Shown: one piece after another, positions 7,392 through 16,513 of the stretch
Layout: each line of letters opens with the position of its first letter
Numbering within the stretch: position 1 is the first letter of the stretch
The notes under the pieces: model-generated
The model's database searches: none
Told to the model about the DNA's origin: nothing
Seen by the model: the letters and a program-made list of their open reading frames with translations, nothing else
Source: Leeuwenhoekiella aequorea
GTDB lineage: Bacteria; Bacteroidota; Bacteroidia; Flavobacteriales; Flavobacteriaceae
Assembly (NCBI RefSeq): GCF_004104375.1
Contig: NZ_QOVM01000004.1
Location: forward strand, 186,001 to 250,000
Reading direction: 5' to 3'
Length of the DNA stretch: 64,000 bases
Made by a program: the position numbers and the translations under genes

Positions 7392-7841
7392 CTAATTTAA
7401 TACGATTACAGTTTCTACTATTTTCTCATCTGTATTAATATTAACACTTTGAATTCTTCCTTTTTCAAGATAATTGGAAGCTGTGGCTACACTTTCCAAG
7501 TCTACCTTTACATATTTTGTGTCTACCCTTTTCAATGAACCAGTCAGAGCATCTATTCCCCAGCCTATAATTGATATACCATTTAAAATTGATACGAGAT
7601 TAAAATCGCTATCCATAACAACTACTCGCTCTTTATAATTCTCTAATCTAAAATCAATTCGATCTTCAGCTTTCACTTTAATCTGAACTGGGGTCACTCC
7701 TTTTTCAAAACCATTGACATACACTTTAGCGCCATTAGGATTTGACTCAAATAAAACTTTTCTTTTTGAACCTGTTAAAATGCTTGCACAACTTGTTAAT
7801 AACATTAAAGCTATTAAACTTGTTAACGTAATTTTCTTCAT
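7392..7841 (-). CDS. PEGA-domain lipoprotein
   Basis: This 149-residue protein has a lipoprotein signal peptide with lipobox LLTSC (Cys at residue 18). A PEGA-like segment follows (about 28-75: VLFESNPNGAKVYVNGFEKGVTPVQIKV...FRLENYKERVV), a small beta fold that decorates surface and envelope proteins. A hydrophobic stretch, LVSILNGISIIGWGIDALTGS, follows; such a segment is common in this class of PEGA lipoproteins and may be a membrane hairpin. The C-terminal 40 residues are not recognised. It is a single gene with its own ATG and about 75 bases of upstream gap. Cell-envelope location is likely; the role is unknown. Confidence 0.75.
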   Translation of the reverse strand: MKKITLTSLIALMLLTSCASILTGSKRKVLFESNPNGAKVYVNGFEKGVTPVQIKVKAEDRIDFRLENYKERVVVMDSDFNLVSILNGISIIGWGIDALTGSLKRVDTKYVKVDLESVATASNYLEKGRIQSVNINTDEKIVETVIVLN

Positions 7842-7917
7842 AATATAGATTTGTTAATGAATGGTAAATCTATATTTGTTAATAATACAATACTTACAGA
7901 AATCTGTATTAGAGGTC

Positions 7918-8799
7918 TTATTTTTTTATAATAGTCATTGCTGCGGTTTCCCCAGCCTTAAGATTTGTAATTGTTCGTACAAAATTGCGGTTATCCTCTA
8001 CCTCTAGACGCACCGTGTTAGGAGATGATGTACCTTCACTTACAGCTTCTATTTTTATGAGTGTCGAAGGAGATTCTAACTTAAATTCTAAATGCTTCTT
8101 TGTGTGCGTAACAGTATAATTCTGTAGGACGGGTTTTCCGTTTACAAATAGGTTAATAATATCTCCATCTTCTTTACCGGCATCATAAACCGAAAGCTTT
8201 ATCTTTTGATCTCGTGTGAAAATATTTAAGTTTTCATTTTTTGCAATGATATTTCGCGTGAGCGTATCTAAAACCCGCGCTACCTTAATATTCTGTTTAA
8301 CAGAATCAGAGAATTTCCTGGAACGTTGTATTACCTTATCTATTTTCTCTACACGCTTACGAACTTCTTGTCCAGAATTAACAACTATCTTACCGTCTAG
8401 GCAACGCTCACCATTAGTGTAAAGTCCTTTAAAATCTCCACTAAAAGCTTTAACTTTATTGAGATCACGAACATTCCCATTAAAGTTTACAAAGCAAAAG
8501 TCCTCCTGAACCACCGGTGATTTTGTATAAACAATATCATATTCCTTAAAGCTTAACAGGTTTTTATCCGCATTATAATAACCTTTGATATTTGACTTCG
8601 TCTCGTGCTTTCCAGAAAAATCTGTTAAGGAATACCCTTGTATAGAGTCATTTACGCGATCAAATAATAATTTATAACTTATAAGTGAAGTGTCGTTTAA
8701 TTTAATTACGCCAAAAAACTCAAATTCTTGTGCTATAGACGAATTGCAAAAAGTTAAACAAATCAAAAACAATATACCGGTGTAGGATTTTCTTCTCAA
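7918..8799 (-). CDS. Hypothetical secreted protein with C-terminal beta-sandwich-like module
   Basis: This 293-residue protein has a Sec signal peptide (ILFLICLTFCNSSIAQ). The N-terminal half (25-150) reads as beta-rich and ends with YTNGERCLDGKI. A charged helical linker at 150-190 is followed by a C-terminal module (about 195-293) with IKLSVYDAGKEDGDIINLFVNGKPVL...TLIKIEAVSEGTSSPNTVRLEVED, a recurring Bacteroidota pattern I cannot name. The only workable start is TTG at the complement of 8797-8799. It is divergent from the TM2 gene across 42 bases. Probably periplasmic or surface-exposed; no enzymatic motif seen. Confidence 0.65.
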   Translation of the reverse strand: MRRKSYTGILFLICLTFCNSSIAQEFEFFGVIKLNDTSLISYKLLFDRVNDSIQGYSLTDFSGKHETKSNIKGYYNADKNLLSFKEYDIVYTKSPVVQEDFCFVNFNGNVRDLNKVKAFSGDFKGLYTNGERCLDGKIVVNSGQEVRKRVEKIDKVIQRSRKFSDSVKQNIKVARVLDTLTRNIIAKNENLNIFTRDQKIKLSVYDAGKEDGDIINLFVNGKPVLQNYTVTHTKKHLEFKLESPSTLIKIEAVSEGTSSPNTVRLEVEDNRNFVRTITNLKAGETAAMTIIKK

Positions 8800-8841
8800 A
8801 ATGGCGTAATTTTTAAAAGTCTAATTTAATCACTAAACTCT

Positions 8842-9180
8842 ATGAATTTCAAAATTATTCTTTCACTGGCACTTCTGCTAATGATATCAACAACAACTTT
8901 TGCAGGCTTCCCTGTAGAGCGTAAAGCAAAAGTTACAACCGAACTTAACGCTGCCGAAGAAGCTACAAGTGAATTTGTGTCACCTGCTGCTGTTGCAGCA
9001 GATCGTCAGACTGTAGCCATATTATTATGGTTATTTTTAGGTGCTTTTGCGGCTCACAGATGGTATTTGGGCAGCCCTATTTTATGGAACATTGTCTTTA
9101 TTTTAACTGCAGGATTCTTTATTGTAGGTTGGATTATCGACGGTGTTGAAATCATTACCGGTACCTATCCCGGACTCTAA
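8842..9180 (+). CDS. TM2-domain membrane protein
   Basis: This 112-residue protein has an N-terminal signal peptide (cleavage near TFAG). A linker follows, then a TM2 domain from about residue 54: VAILLWLFLGAFAAHRWYLGSPILWNIVFILTAGFFIVGWIIDGVEI. It has two transmembrane helices joined by a short turn and the conserved HRWYLG and DG motifs. TM2 proteins are small membrane proteins of unknown biochemical role. The gene stands alone and ends at a bidirectional terminator shared with the convergent phytase gene. Confidence 0.85.
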   Translation: MNFKIILSLALLLMISTTTFAGFPVERKAKVTTELNAAEEATSEFVSPAAVAADRQTVAILLWLFLGAFAAHRWYLGSPILWNIVFILTAGFFIVGWIIDGVEIITGTYPGL

Positions 9181-9197
9181 CCAAAATAAATAACATT

Positions 9198-9236
9198 AAA
9201 AAAACCCCTCTTAATTAATTAAGAGGGGTTTTTAAT
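9198..9236. terminator. Bidirectional terminator between TM2 gene and phytase gene
   Basis: AAAACCCCTCTTAA and TTAAGAGGGGTTTT form a near-perfect hairpin, with A and T runs on both sides, between two convergent genes. Confidence 0.9.
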
Positions 9237-9250
9237 TTAATTAGATTCTA

Positions 9251-10288
9251 CTAGTTCAGTTTTGCTAAATCATAGAAATAAAATGTTCCATCATCATTCA
9301 TCGCAACAAAAAGACCATTTTTAAAGGTTGAGTTTAAAGGTTGAGTTACCACGTCACAACCGTCTGTTTCTGTTGTAGTAAGATTTAAGGCTTTTATGAA
9401 GGCATTTGTCTTACGATCATATATATTAAACTGTCCACGTTGTTGATCAGAAACAATAATTATCCCAGAACCATCTTCATATGCGGCAATTGCAATACCC
9501 TCAATGTCATCTTGAAAATCTTCAAATCCAAAAGAACTTAATTGATCGTTTCCTTTTTGAGGTTCGGCAAAGTATTTTTTTACACCATCTCCTTCATCAG
9601 AATAATATATAAATCCTAAAGCATCATCAACTGCGATCGCTTCTATTTCTTTCTTACCACTAAACTGACCAAATTTCCGTACCAATTCAAATTCAACCAA
9701 ATCTAAAGACTTAGGCTTAATTTTATATTGATATAGGTACTTGTCTGCAGGACCAGCTTTACGACCCACAATTGCGTAAAGCGAACTATCTATAGCAGAT
9801 TTGTAAAGACTAACACCCATAGGACTCTGAAAATTCTCATTAGTCTCATCCTCAAATACAGGAAATCCGCCACCATCTAAAGGTTGCATCGCCGGCACCG
9901 AATAAATACGTAACATTTTTCGTTCTCGTTCAGTAAAAGCAATAATATCTGTGGTTACAGAATCATTCAATTTAAAACCATATCGAAGATCTACATTATT
10001 AGGGCGTTCAATTCCTCTTATTGTCTTTGACTCAATAATTTTACCATTCAGATCAAATGCATAAATAGCACCATCACTTTCTTTATCTGTACCAAAAATT
10101 ATACTTTGTGAAGGATCTTGAGGATTAACCCAAATTGCCGGATCATCTGTATCGTATTTTACATGTTCAGTAATAATATCTGGCTTTATTTCCGGTAATT
10201 GAGATTTACTACTTCCGCAGGCTGCTAAAAGTGAAAAACCACCTAAAGCAAGTATATATTTAAATGCTATCATCTTAAAATAAGTCAT
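9251..10288 (-). CDS. Beta-propeller phytase (3-phytase family) lipoprotein
   Basis: This protein of about 345 residues has lipobox LLAAC (Cys near residue 24) and a six-bladed beta-propeller phytase sequence. Diagnostic stretches are DTDDPAIWVNPQDPSQSIIFGTDK, ERPNNVDLRYGF, SPMGVSLYKS, KEIEAIAVDDALGFIYYSDE, DIEGIAIAAYEDGSGIIIVSDQ and TDGCDVVTQPL. The family hydrolyses inositol hexakisphosphate with calcium, releasing phosphate. The lipoprotein signal puts it in the outer membrane. Two ATG starts are possible: 10288, overlapping the receptor gene by 14 bases, or 10273 without overlap. The tight link to a TonB-dependent receptor suggests phytate or inositol-phosphate use. Confidence 0.9.
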   Translation of the reverse strand: MTYFKMIAFKYILALGGFSLLAACGSSKSQLPEIKPDIITEHVKYDTDDPAIWVNPQDPSQSIIFGTDKESDGAIYAFDLNGKIIESKTIRGIERPNNVDLRYGFKLNDSVTTDIIAFTERERKMLRIYSVPAMQPLDGGGFPVFEDETNENFQSPMGVSLYKSAIDSSLYAIVGRKAGPADKYLYQYKIKPKSLDLVEFELVRKFGQFSGKKEIEAIAVDDALGFIYYSDEGDGVKKYFAEPQKGNDQLSSFGFEDFQDDIEGIAIAAYEDGSGIIIVSDQQRGQFNIYDRKTNAFIKALNLTTTETDGCDVVTQPLNSTFKNGLFVAMNDDGTFYFYDLAKLN

Positions 10289-13100
10289 ATTTTACTCCAA
10301 ATGTTAAACGGGTGCTGTAATATTCCATTTGCATCGTTCGATCTTTAACCCCTTGATAATAACGTAATGGCTGATTTGTAATATTATTTAAATTGGCATA
10401 TACCTGTAGGTTTTTTGACAGAAATACAGTAGCGTTAAAGTCTAAGAAAAACTGCTCATCATAGAAACGGTCTTCAAATGCATCGCCGCCAAGCTCATCT
10501 ATATACGCGTCTGCATAATTACTAGAAAGGCGGGCATTAAACCACTTATCACCGTATGATAAGGAAGCATTAAACATATTAGGCGAAGAACCCGGTAAAT
10601 CAAGATCACCTCTCATATCTCCATCCGCATTTGCAATTCCTTTAGCTTCAGAATTTAGATATGTATAGTTTGCATAAATTCCGAAATTTTTCAGGAATCC
10701 CGGAAGGAAGTCAAGTTGCCTTTGAAATGCAACTTCTGCTCCAAAGATTGTTGCTTTATCTCCATTTAAAGGCTGATACAACTCAATACCATCCTCTTGA
10801 TCTGTTTTCTGTGTGTAAATAAAATCGTTTAAATTTTTATAGAACACACCTCCGGAAAGAATCCCTACAGATTCAAAATATCGCTCTGCCATAAAATCAA
10901 AATTCATTGACGTTGTAGGATTCAACTGCGGATTACCTATAGATATCTCATCATCTTCGCGCTGTCTGTAGGGCACAAGGTCTATATAGTTAGGTCTTGC
11001 AATAGTATTTGTCCACGCAAAACGTAATACGGTGGTTTCTGAAGAATTGTATTTGAAATGTACCCCAGGCAGTATATTAGTATAGGAGCTTTCATCGTTA
11101 ACCTGTGTTACATCTTCTGGCTCATCTACATTAAAACTGTTTCCAGTACTCTCAATACGTGTATTCTCTACTCTAAGCCCTACAAGTACATCAAGTTTAT
11201 CGGTTATCTTTTGATTGGTCATCACATAACCTGCAAAAACATTCTCGGTAACGTCAAAGTTATCTCCCAGATATTCATCAGGAACAGCTTCTCCCTCAAA
11301 ATCTGCCATATTATTAAGATCTAAGTTTCCTAAAAATGTAGCTGAAGCAAATACTCCTGGAGAATATTGAGAGCCTGCAAGAAAATCTGAACCTGTATAT
11401 ACGCGCTGATTTACTAGTGACAGATTATCCAGATTGCCAGTAAGAGGGGAATATTCAAAGAAATTATTTTCTCTGTTTTTATTTTTAAAACGACCACGCA
11501 CACCAAACTTGAGTGTCCCGTTCTCCGTATTAAAAAAGTTCGCAGGAAGTTCAAAATTGGCAAAGAAATTTACATCTTTCTCTTCAGTAAATTGATATTC
11601 CTCTGTAAGTTCGTCAAGTTCAAAATCTGTAAAATCTTCAGCAGTTACAGAAGTATGCAGTGGTTTTCTGTTATTAGTTACTGTGTTATTTACTGTATAT
11701 TCAGATGCATAAACCAGATAACGTTCGTTAGGTCGTTCTTCAGAAGCTTTAGCGAAAGAACCCATCCAGGTAAATTTTAAATTACCAAAAATATGGTTTC
11801 CTCCTAAGCTGTAATTTTGCATTCGCTGATCTTCTAAACGTCTGTTTTGTGTACGTCCGCCGGGTATACCTCCTTTAGTTTCTCTCTTAGCCTCAACCGG
11901 AAATTGAGAAGGAGTATTATTTGTAAGTTCGAAGTCTCCTACTTCAATATCTTCAGCATCCAAAATTTCAGAAGAATAGGCAAAGCGATTCTCACGATCA
12001 TCTCTCCAGTTATACATGGTCTTTAGATAAATTTCATTATTCTCGTCAAAATTGTAATCCATATTTGCAGAAAAACTACGTCGTACCCGCTGTACAAGAT
12101 ATTTACGCGTTTCAAAAACCGATGTGTATGGATTAACATCTAACTCTGTCTCCTCACCTGCCGCATCGGTATAGGCAAATGTATTAGACCATTCTGCCTC
12201 GACATTATCACTCCCAAAATCATTATCATTAATTGATGCTGAAACTAACCAGCCAAACTTTTTATCTTTTGAGCGATCTCCAATTAAAAAAGATCCACTT
12301 AAAATTCGTTTATCATTAATAAAATTTACTCCACTACCTCCCGTAGCAGAAAGTCGGAAACCTTGAGGCGTAGAGCGTGTAACTAGATTAACAGAACCGC
12401 CTAGTGCATCTGCATCCATATCTGGAGTCACAGCTTTATTAACCTCGATAGTTTGAATCATATCTGACGGAATCAAATCCATCTGTACATTTCTGTTGTC
12501 TCCTTCAGCCGAAGGAATACGGCTTCCATTCAAGGTAACCGAGTTAAGCTGAGGAGCGAGACCTCTTACGATGATGTTTCGTGCTTCTCCTTGATCCATT
12601 TGCATCGTAATACCCGGGATACGTTTTGTAGCATCCCCAATATTAGCATCGGGAAATTTACCGATCTGATCTGTAGAGACAACATTGGTTATATTGAGAT
12701 TATTCTTCTGTGTATTGAGTGCCCGTGCCTGTCCACCGCCACTAAAGCCAGTAATTTGCACATCATCAAGACGTGTTTCTTCAGAAGTTAAAAGTATAGA
12801 TACGGGAAGGGTCTCCCCAGCAGTAACGTCAATAGGTGTAAATGTATCTTTAAAGCCCAAGTATTTTACTACGATTTGATGATTTCCTTGAGGTACATTT
12901 AAGAATGTAAATTTTCCATCTTGATTAGAAACAACTCCTTTATTAAGTGATTCTATCATCACGGCGGCACCGGGAATATTAATGCCGTAATCATCTACAA
13001 TTACTCCCTGAACAATGCTATTTTGAGCGTACAAATCAGCAAAACCCGAAGCAAAAAACAGCGTTACAACAAGCAACTTTAAGCTGGTAAAAATTCTCAT
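10275..13100 (-). CDS. TonB-dependent outer-membrane receptor (phytase partner)
   Basis: This 941-residue protein has a signal peptide (cleavage near residue 26). A carboxypeptidase-regulatory-like domain follows (about 27-115: VQGVIVDDYGINIPGAAVMIES...DGKFTFLNVPQGNHQIVVKYLGF), then a plug domain (about 125-240, with GDATKRIPGITMQMDQG and NVQMDLIPSDMIQTIEVNKAVTPDMDADALGGSVNL) and a 22-strand-type barrel ending in LTFGVKYDLF. The plug resembles the large-receptor subfamily often seen with sugar or phosphate-ester substrates. It is the first gene of a two-gene unit with the phytase. A TAAATTTG -7-like box lies at the complement of 13124-13131. The substrate is inferred from the partner only. 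Confidence 0.93.
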   Translation of the reverse strand: MRIFTSLKLLVVTLFFASGFADLYAQNSIVQGVIVDDYGINIPGAAVMIESLNKGVVSNQDGKFTFLNVPQGNHQIVVKYLGFKDTFTPIDVTAGETLPVSILLTSEETRLDDVQITGFSGGGQARALNTQKNNLNITNVVSTDQIGKFPDANIGDATKRIPGITMQMDQGEARNIIVRGLAPQLNSVTLNGSRIPSAEGDNRNVQMDLIPSDMIQTIEVNKAVTPDMDADALGGSVNLVTRSTPQGFRLSATGGSGVNFINDKRILSGSFLIGDRSKDKKFGWLVSASINDNDFGSDNVEAEWSNTFAYTDAAGEETELDVNPYTSVFETRKYLVQRVRRSFSANMDYNFDENNEIYLKTMYNWRDDRENRFAYSSEILDAEDIEVGDFELTNNTPSQFPVEAKRETKGGIPGGRTQNRRLEDQRMQNYSLGGNHIFGNLKFTWMGSFAKASEERPNERYLVYASEYTVNNTVTNNRKPLHTSVTAEDFTDFELDELTEEYQFTEEKDVNFFANFELPANFFNTENGTLKFGVRGRFKNKNRENNFFEYSPLTGNLDNLSLVNQRVYTGSDFLAGSQYSPGVFASATFLGNLDLNNMADFEGEAVPDEYLGDNFDVTENVFAGYVMTNQKITDKLDVLVGLRVENTRIESTGNSFNVDEPEDVTQVNDESSYTNILPGVHFKYNSSETTVLRFAWTNTIARPNYIDLVPYRQREDDEISIGNPQLNPTTSMNFDFMAERYFESVGILSGGVFYKNLNDFIYTQKTDQEDGIELYQPLNGDKATIFGAEVAFQRQLDFLPGFLKNFGIYANYTYLNSEAKGIANADGDMRGDLDLPGSSPNMFNASLSYGDKWFNARLSSNYADAYIDELGGDAFEDRFYDEQFFLDFNATVFLSKNLQVYANLNNITNQPLRYYQGVKDRTMQMEYYSTRLTFGVKYDLF

Positions 13101-13264
13101 ATATTTTGATGTTTAGTATTTCTCAAATTTACCTGAGCCCTTTAAACACCTGCTAAACTTAACGGCAACAAATTGTAAAGAATAGCTTTTTTAGAAGCTA
13201 CATCAAGGCAACATTCACCTAAAGTTTACACGCACCTAACAATTAGGGAAAATTTAAACCCACC

Positions 13265-14845
13265 TTATAACTTTAGCATAAAATTGACCAATTCTTCCTG
13301 CGTTTCTATAGGTAATTTCTTCCGCAGTCTGTATCGAGCAACACGAACGCTATCTGGAGTAATACGCAAAACCGAACTTATTTCTTTTGATGACAAATCA
13401 AGACGCAATAATAAACATAGACGTAGCTCTGTAGCTGTAAGTTTTTGCAAGGCAATGTCACTTAATTTTTTAGAAAAATGGGGATGAATGTCTTCAAACA
13501 GATCCATAAACTGCTCCCATTCGTTATCCTGCTCTAAATGTTGATTTAATTGCAGTGCTAATTCATTTATTTTTATGGGTAAATCCATTCGTTTGCGCGT
13601 GCTCATTTTTTGCAGGCTTCCAGACACCTCTTCAATAAGTTTATTTTTCTGAGAGATACTAAGACTATATTTTGATAACGTAGCTGTTTTAAGCTGAATT
13701 TCGTTCTTAAGGTTTTGCTCTTTAACAGCTTTATTTTCTAGTTCGGCTTCCAGAACACGTTGCTTATAAGCTTGTAGTTTATTTATAATTTGACGTTTAC
13801 GCTTTAAATAGATAAAAGAGACTAAGCCTGCACCCAATACGGTTATTGCTAAAATAATAATAGCCATTAATCTAGCTCTACTTGCTTTATTTTGCTGTTC
13901 TAATAAATCGATTTGTGATTGTTTTTCCCGTGTATCGAATATGGTTTGCAATGCATTAAGCTGATTAAAATTTTGAGAGTAAAACTGCTTTTCAACCAGA
14001 TTTTGATATTTTAATAAATAAGTATGAGCTTTCTCAAAGTCATTCTTGAAAGCATATGCTTTTGACAGATCTTTATAAGCACTCTCTATCTGATGGGCAT
14101 TGTTATACTTCAACGCAAGGTCTAATACTTCTAGTGTAGTTGCTATAGATGCATCATATCTCTTTGTCTTTCGGGAGATATCTGCCAGATTATTCAAAGC
14201 ATTTATTTGAGCTTCATTATTCGAACTTTTAAAATACTGATATGCTTTTTCAAAATGCACATACGCCTTATCATACAACTCAAGATCCTCATAAATACTA
14301 CCTATATTCTCATTTACTATCGCTTGACCTAGTAAATCATTTTGCTTGCCATAAATCGCAAAACTCTGTTGCTGAAAATTAAGAGCATCATTAAGGTTTC
14401 CCATTTTTTCTTTACAAGAACCTATTAAACGTAAGCTTTTAGCTTTCTCATTTAGTAATTTCTCGCGGGTAGAAATATGTAGCGCAGTAGATAAGTATTC
14501 TATTGCTTTTGCATAATTACCTAACTCGATATAAACCTCTCCCAGACTATTTTTAATTTGTACTAAAACAACATTATTTTCATTGTTGTTTTGCTTTAAT
14601 GCCTGAGTGTAGTTAGCAACAGCTTCGGTATAAATTTGAGACTTTTTATAAAAGGACGCCAGGTTTACATAGGCCTCAACAATGAGTTCCCGATCATTGG
14701 ATTTTAATGAACTGTCTAATTCTGTTTTATACTGGTAGAATAATGAATCTGAAAATCTCCGATAGCTGTCTCGAGCGGCTTCATTTTGTGAATACACAGA
14801 TGACGCACAACTAATTAGAATAATAATGAGGAAGTGATTTCTCAA
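13265..14845 (-). CDS. TPR-repeat membrane regulator with C-terminal LuxR-like HTH
   Basis: This 526-residue protein has a signal peptide and about seven tetratricopeptide repeats (about 35-300; NSLGEVYIELGNYAKAIEYLSTAL is typical). One transmembrane helix follows near 328-350 (LMAIIILAITVLGAGLVSFIYLKRKR), then a cytoplasmic coiled coil (355-415) and an HTH at about 465-520 (LTATELRLCLLLRLDLSSKEISSVLRITPDSVRVARYRLRKKL). Flavobacteria often place such one-piece sensors beside TonB-receptor loci. The start is TTG; no in-frame ATG would preserve the signal peptide. It lies 165 bases upstream of the receptor gene on the same strand, so it may control the phytase unit. Confidence 0.85.
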   Translation of the reverse strand: MRNHFLIIILISCASSVYSQNEAARDSYRRFSDSLFYQYKTELDSSLKSNDRELIVEAYVNLASFYKKSQIYTEAVANYTQALKQNNNENNVVLVQIKNSLGEVYIELGNYAKAIEYLSTALHISTREKLLNEKAKSLRLIGSCKEKMGNLNDALNFQQQSFAIYGKQNDLLGQAIVNENIGSIYEDLELYDKAYVHFEKAYQYFKSSNNEAQINALNNLADISRKTKRYDASIATTLEVLDLALKYNNAHQIESAYKDLSKAYAFKNDFEKAHTYLLKYQNLVEKQFYSQNFNQLNALQTIFDTREKQSQIDLLEQQNKASRARLMAIIILAITVLGAGLVSFIYLKRKRQIINKLQAYKQRVLEAELENKAVKEQNLKNEIQLKTATLSKYSLSISQKNKLIEEVSGSLQKMSTRKRMDLPIKINELALQLNQHLEQDNEWEQFMDLFEDIHPHFSKKLSDIALQKLTATELRLCLLLRLDLSSKEISSVLRITPDSVRVARYRLRKKLPIETQEELVNFMLKL

Positions 14846-14916
14846 AAGTAAAGTTATAACTGCCTAAAGTAGCGTTACCATATTAAATTGACATTAGCTT
14901 AACTTTAAATTTTGAG

Positions 14917-14956
14917 CAAAAAAAAGTCTCTATCATTTGATAGAGACTTTTTTTAA
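14917..14956 (-). terminator. Terminator of rplU-rpmA
   Basis: AAAAAGTCTCTATCA and TGATAGAGACTTTTT form a strong stem with T/A runs at both ends, 20 bases past the rpmA stop. Confidence 0.85.
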
Positions 14957-14973
14957 AAAATATAAACTTTTAC

Positions 14974-15237
14974 TTATGCTTCTGCAGCTGGAACTATAGA
15001 AACGTAAGATTTATTGTCTTTCTTTTTAGTAAACTTAACAACACCGTCTACTCTAGCGTGAAGTGTATGGTCTTTACCACCGTATACATTTTCACCTGGA
15101 TGGTGCGTGTTACCACGTTGTCTAACGATAATGTTACCAGCTATAGCTGCCTGACCACCAAAAATCTTAACACCTAAACGTTTTGATTCTGATTCTCTAC
15201 CGTTTTTCGAACTACCTACCCCTTTTTTGTGAGCCAT
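14974..15237 (-). CDS. rpmA: 50S ribosomal protein L27 (bL27)
   Basis: This 87-residue basic protein of the large subunit has a flexible N-terminus that reaches the peptidyl-transferase centre. It starts [24 protein letters not shown] and carries [26 protein letters not shown], the standard bL27 core. The mature N-terminus directly after Met is AHKKG; there is no cleavable Firmicutes-type leader. It lies 28 bases downstream of rplU in the usual rplU-rpmA order and is followed by a strong terminator. Confidence 0.98.
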   Translation of the reverse strand: MAHKKGVGSSKNGRESESKRLGVKIFGGQAAIAGNIIVRQRGNTHHPGENVYGGKDHTLHARVDGVVKFTKKKDNKSYVSIVPAAEA

Positions 15238-15265
15238 CTTATTTTAAGTTTTAGTAGATTAATAT

Positions 15266-15739
15266 TTATTTACTTAAAGCTTCAATTAATTCAGCCTTCT
15301 TCATTGAAGAATATCCCTCAAGTCCTTGTTCTTTGGCCATCTCTCTTAATTCAGCAACAGTATTGTTACTTAAATCATCAGAAGATTCTTGTTTAGCCTC
15401 AGCTTTAGGAGCTGCTTTTTTTCCTCCTTTTAATGAAATATCACCAATTAAGATTTCAGTTAAAGATTGACGGTGACCGTTTTTCTTTCTGTAACCTTTA
15501 CGTCTTTTCTTTTTGAAAACGATTACTTTGTCTCCTTTTAAGTGACGTGTGATTGTTGCTCCTACTAGAGCACCTTCTATAGCCGGGGCGCCTAAAGTAA
15601 TGTTGTCACCATCTCCTGTCATAAGAACTTTATCGAAAGAAACATCGTCTCCTTCTTCTCCTGACAAACGGTTTACAAATACCTTTTGGTCTTTTGCAAC
15701 TTTAAATTGCTGCCCTGCTATCTCTACAATTGCGTACAT
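15266..15739 (-). CDS. rplU: 50S ribosomal protein L21 (bL21) with C-terminal SAP/Rho-N-like extension
   Basis: Residues 1-103 are a normal bL21 (MYAIVEIAGQQFKVAKDQKVFVNRL, KVIVFKKKRRKGYRKKNGHRQ...TEILIGDI). About 54 extra residues follow: an alanine/lysine/glutamate linker (105-120), then a 35-residue helical module DLSNNTVAELREMAKEQGLEGY...KKAELIEAL. The module has the spacing of Rho-N/SAP/HeH nucleic-acid-binding motifs. Typical bL21 is about 100-105 residues. A -33/-7 promoter with the canonical 19-base spacer lies 54 bases upstream. The role of the extension is unknown; RNA contact is my inference. Confidence 0.96.
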   Translation of the reverse strand: MYAIVEIAGQQFKVAKDQKVFVNRLSGEEGDDVSFDKVLMTGDGDNITLGAPAIEGALVGATITRHLKGDKVIVFKKKRRKGYRKKNGHRQSLTEILIGDISLKGGKKAAPKAEAKQESSDDLSNNTVAELREMAKEQGLEGYSSMKKAELIEALSK

Positions 15740-15793
15740 AGCGTAATGATTAAATAGTTTTTAAAATCTTAAACCTTTAGATTTAAGAGGGCG

Positions 15794-15824
15794 CAAATAT
15801 ACAGCTATTTACTTACAATACAAA
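15794..15824 (-). promoter_or_regulatory. rplU-rpmA promoter (-33 TTTG, -7 TATATTTG)
   Basis: On the minus strand TTTG (complement of 15821-15824), a 19-base spacer and TATATTTG (complement of 15794-15801) match the Bacteroidota housekeeping sigma consensus exactly. Confidence 0.75.
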
Positions 15825-15849
15825 CCGATGAGTAAAATTTAAAATAAGA

Positions 15850-16365
15850 TTATTCAGCTTTCTTTTTAGTATTCCAGCTTTGTTTAAATAATTGCATAAA
15901 AGACAATGTAAGAACCACACTTGTAGCAAACCCCATTAATGCAACAACTATTACAACACTACCTAGACTTGTATCATAGGTTGTTTCCCATCTATCTAAT
16001 AACGTTTCTAGATAATCGGGATTTAAATTACCCGCGTACAATGCAAAAAATGCTGTGAATAAGATAGTCGAAACAAACCCTGTTACTACACCTACAGAAA
16101 ATCCGTCGCTGTATTCAAAGTCTTTACCTTTGCTCAGTTTATAATATTTAATAGCTTCATAAATCCCAAAACCGGTTATAATACCATTGAATAAACTGAA
16201 AATAGGATTTGTATGAATTTTAAATAATGCCAATACAAGAAAGTAGGCAATTAAACCCCCGGTGATCGCAACACCAAAACGTATAGGAAGAGCAACTTTA
16301 AGCATAATTGAACTTTTGATTTCTATAAAGGTCTTACTTTTTAAATTTAATGTCATTAACACCAT
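15850..16365 (-). CDS. DUF4199 family membrane protein
   Basis: This protein of up to 171 residues has four hydrophobic helices: near 28-48 (FGVAITGGLIAYFLVLALF), 57-72, 90-113 (GFVSTILFTAFFALYAG) and 137-160 (VVIVVALMGFATSVVLTLSFMQLF). A central YYKLSKGKDFEYSDGFSVGVVTG motif is typical of DUF4199, a Bacteroidota membrane family without known function. The first ATG (16365) gives a 20-residue polar leader; MLKVALPIRFG at 16305 is an alternative start. It appears to be a single gene, divergent from the M16 pair. Confidence 0.8.
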   Translation of the reverse strand: MVLMTLNLKSKTFIEIKSSIMLKVALPIRFGVAITGGLIAYFLVLALFKIHTNPIFSLFNGIITGFGIYEAIKYYKLSKGKDFEYSDGFSVGVVTGFVSTILFTAFFALYAGNLNPDYLETLLDRWETTYDTSLGSVVIVVALMGFATSVVLTLSFMQLFKQSWNTKKKAE

Positions 16366-16513
16366 GTTAAAAATTAAGGATTATAAGCCTAAAACTTCCT
16401 TTAAGTAATAAATTACAACCACTTTATATAGATCTATTAAATTTTATGCAGAATATGTAACGTTTATCTAATTAGACCTACAAATCTGCATAACTAAATT
16501 CAAAAAAATAAGC

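Noticed and set aside
11058-11324. 88-codon plus-strand frame inside the TonB receptor gene
   Set aside because: It is antisense to a well-conserved gene, low in complexity and rich in Ile/Tyr/Lys as expected of a shadow frame.
13183-13200. Hairpin TAGCTT/AAGCTA between the TPR-HTH gene and the receptor
   Set aside because: The 6-bp stem lacks a T run on the relevant strand, so it is not supported as a terminator.
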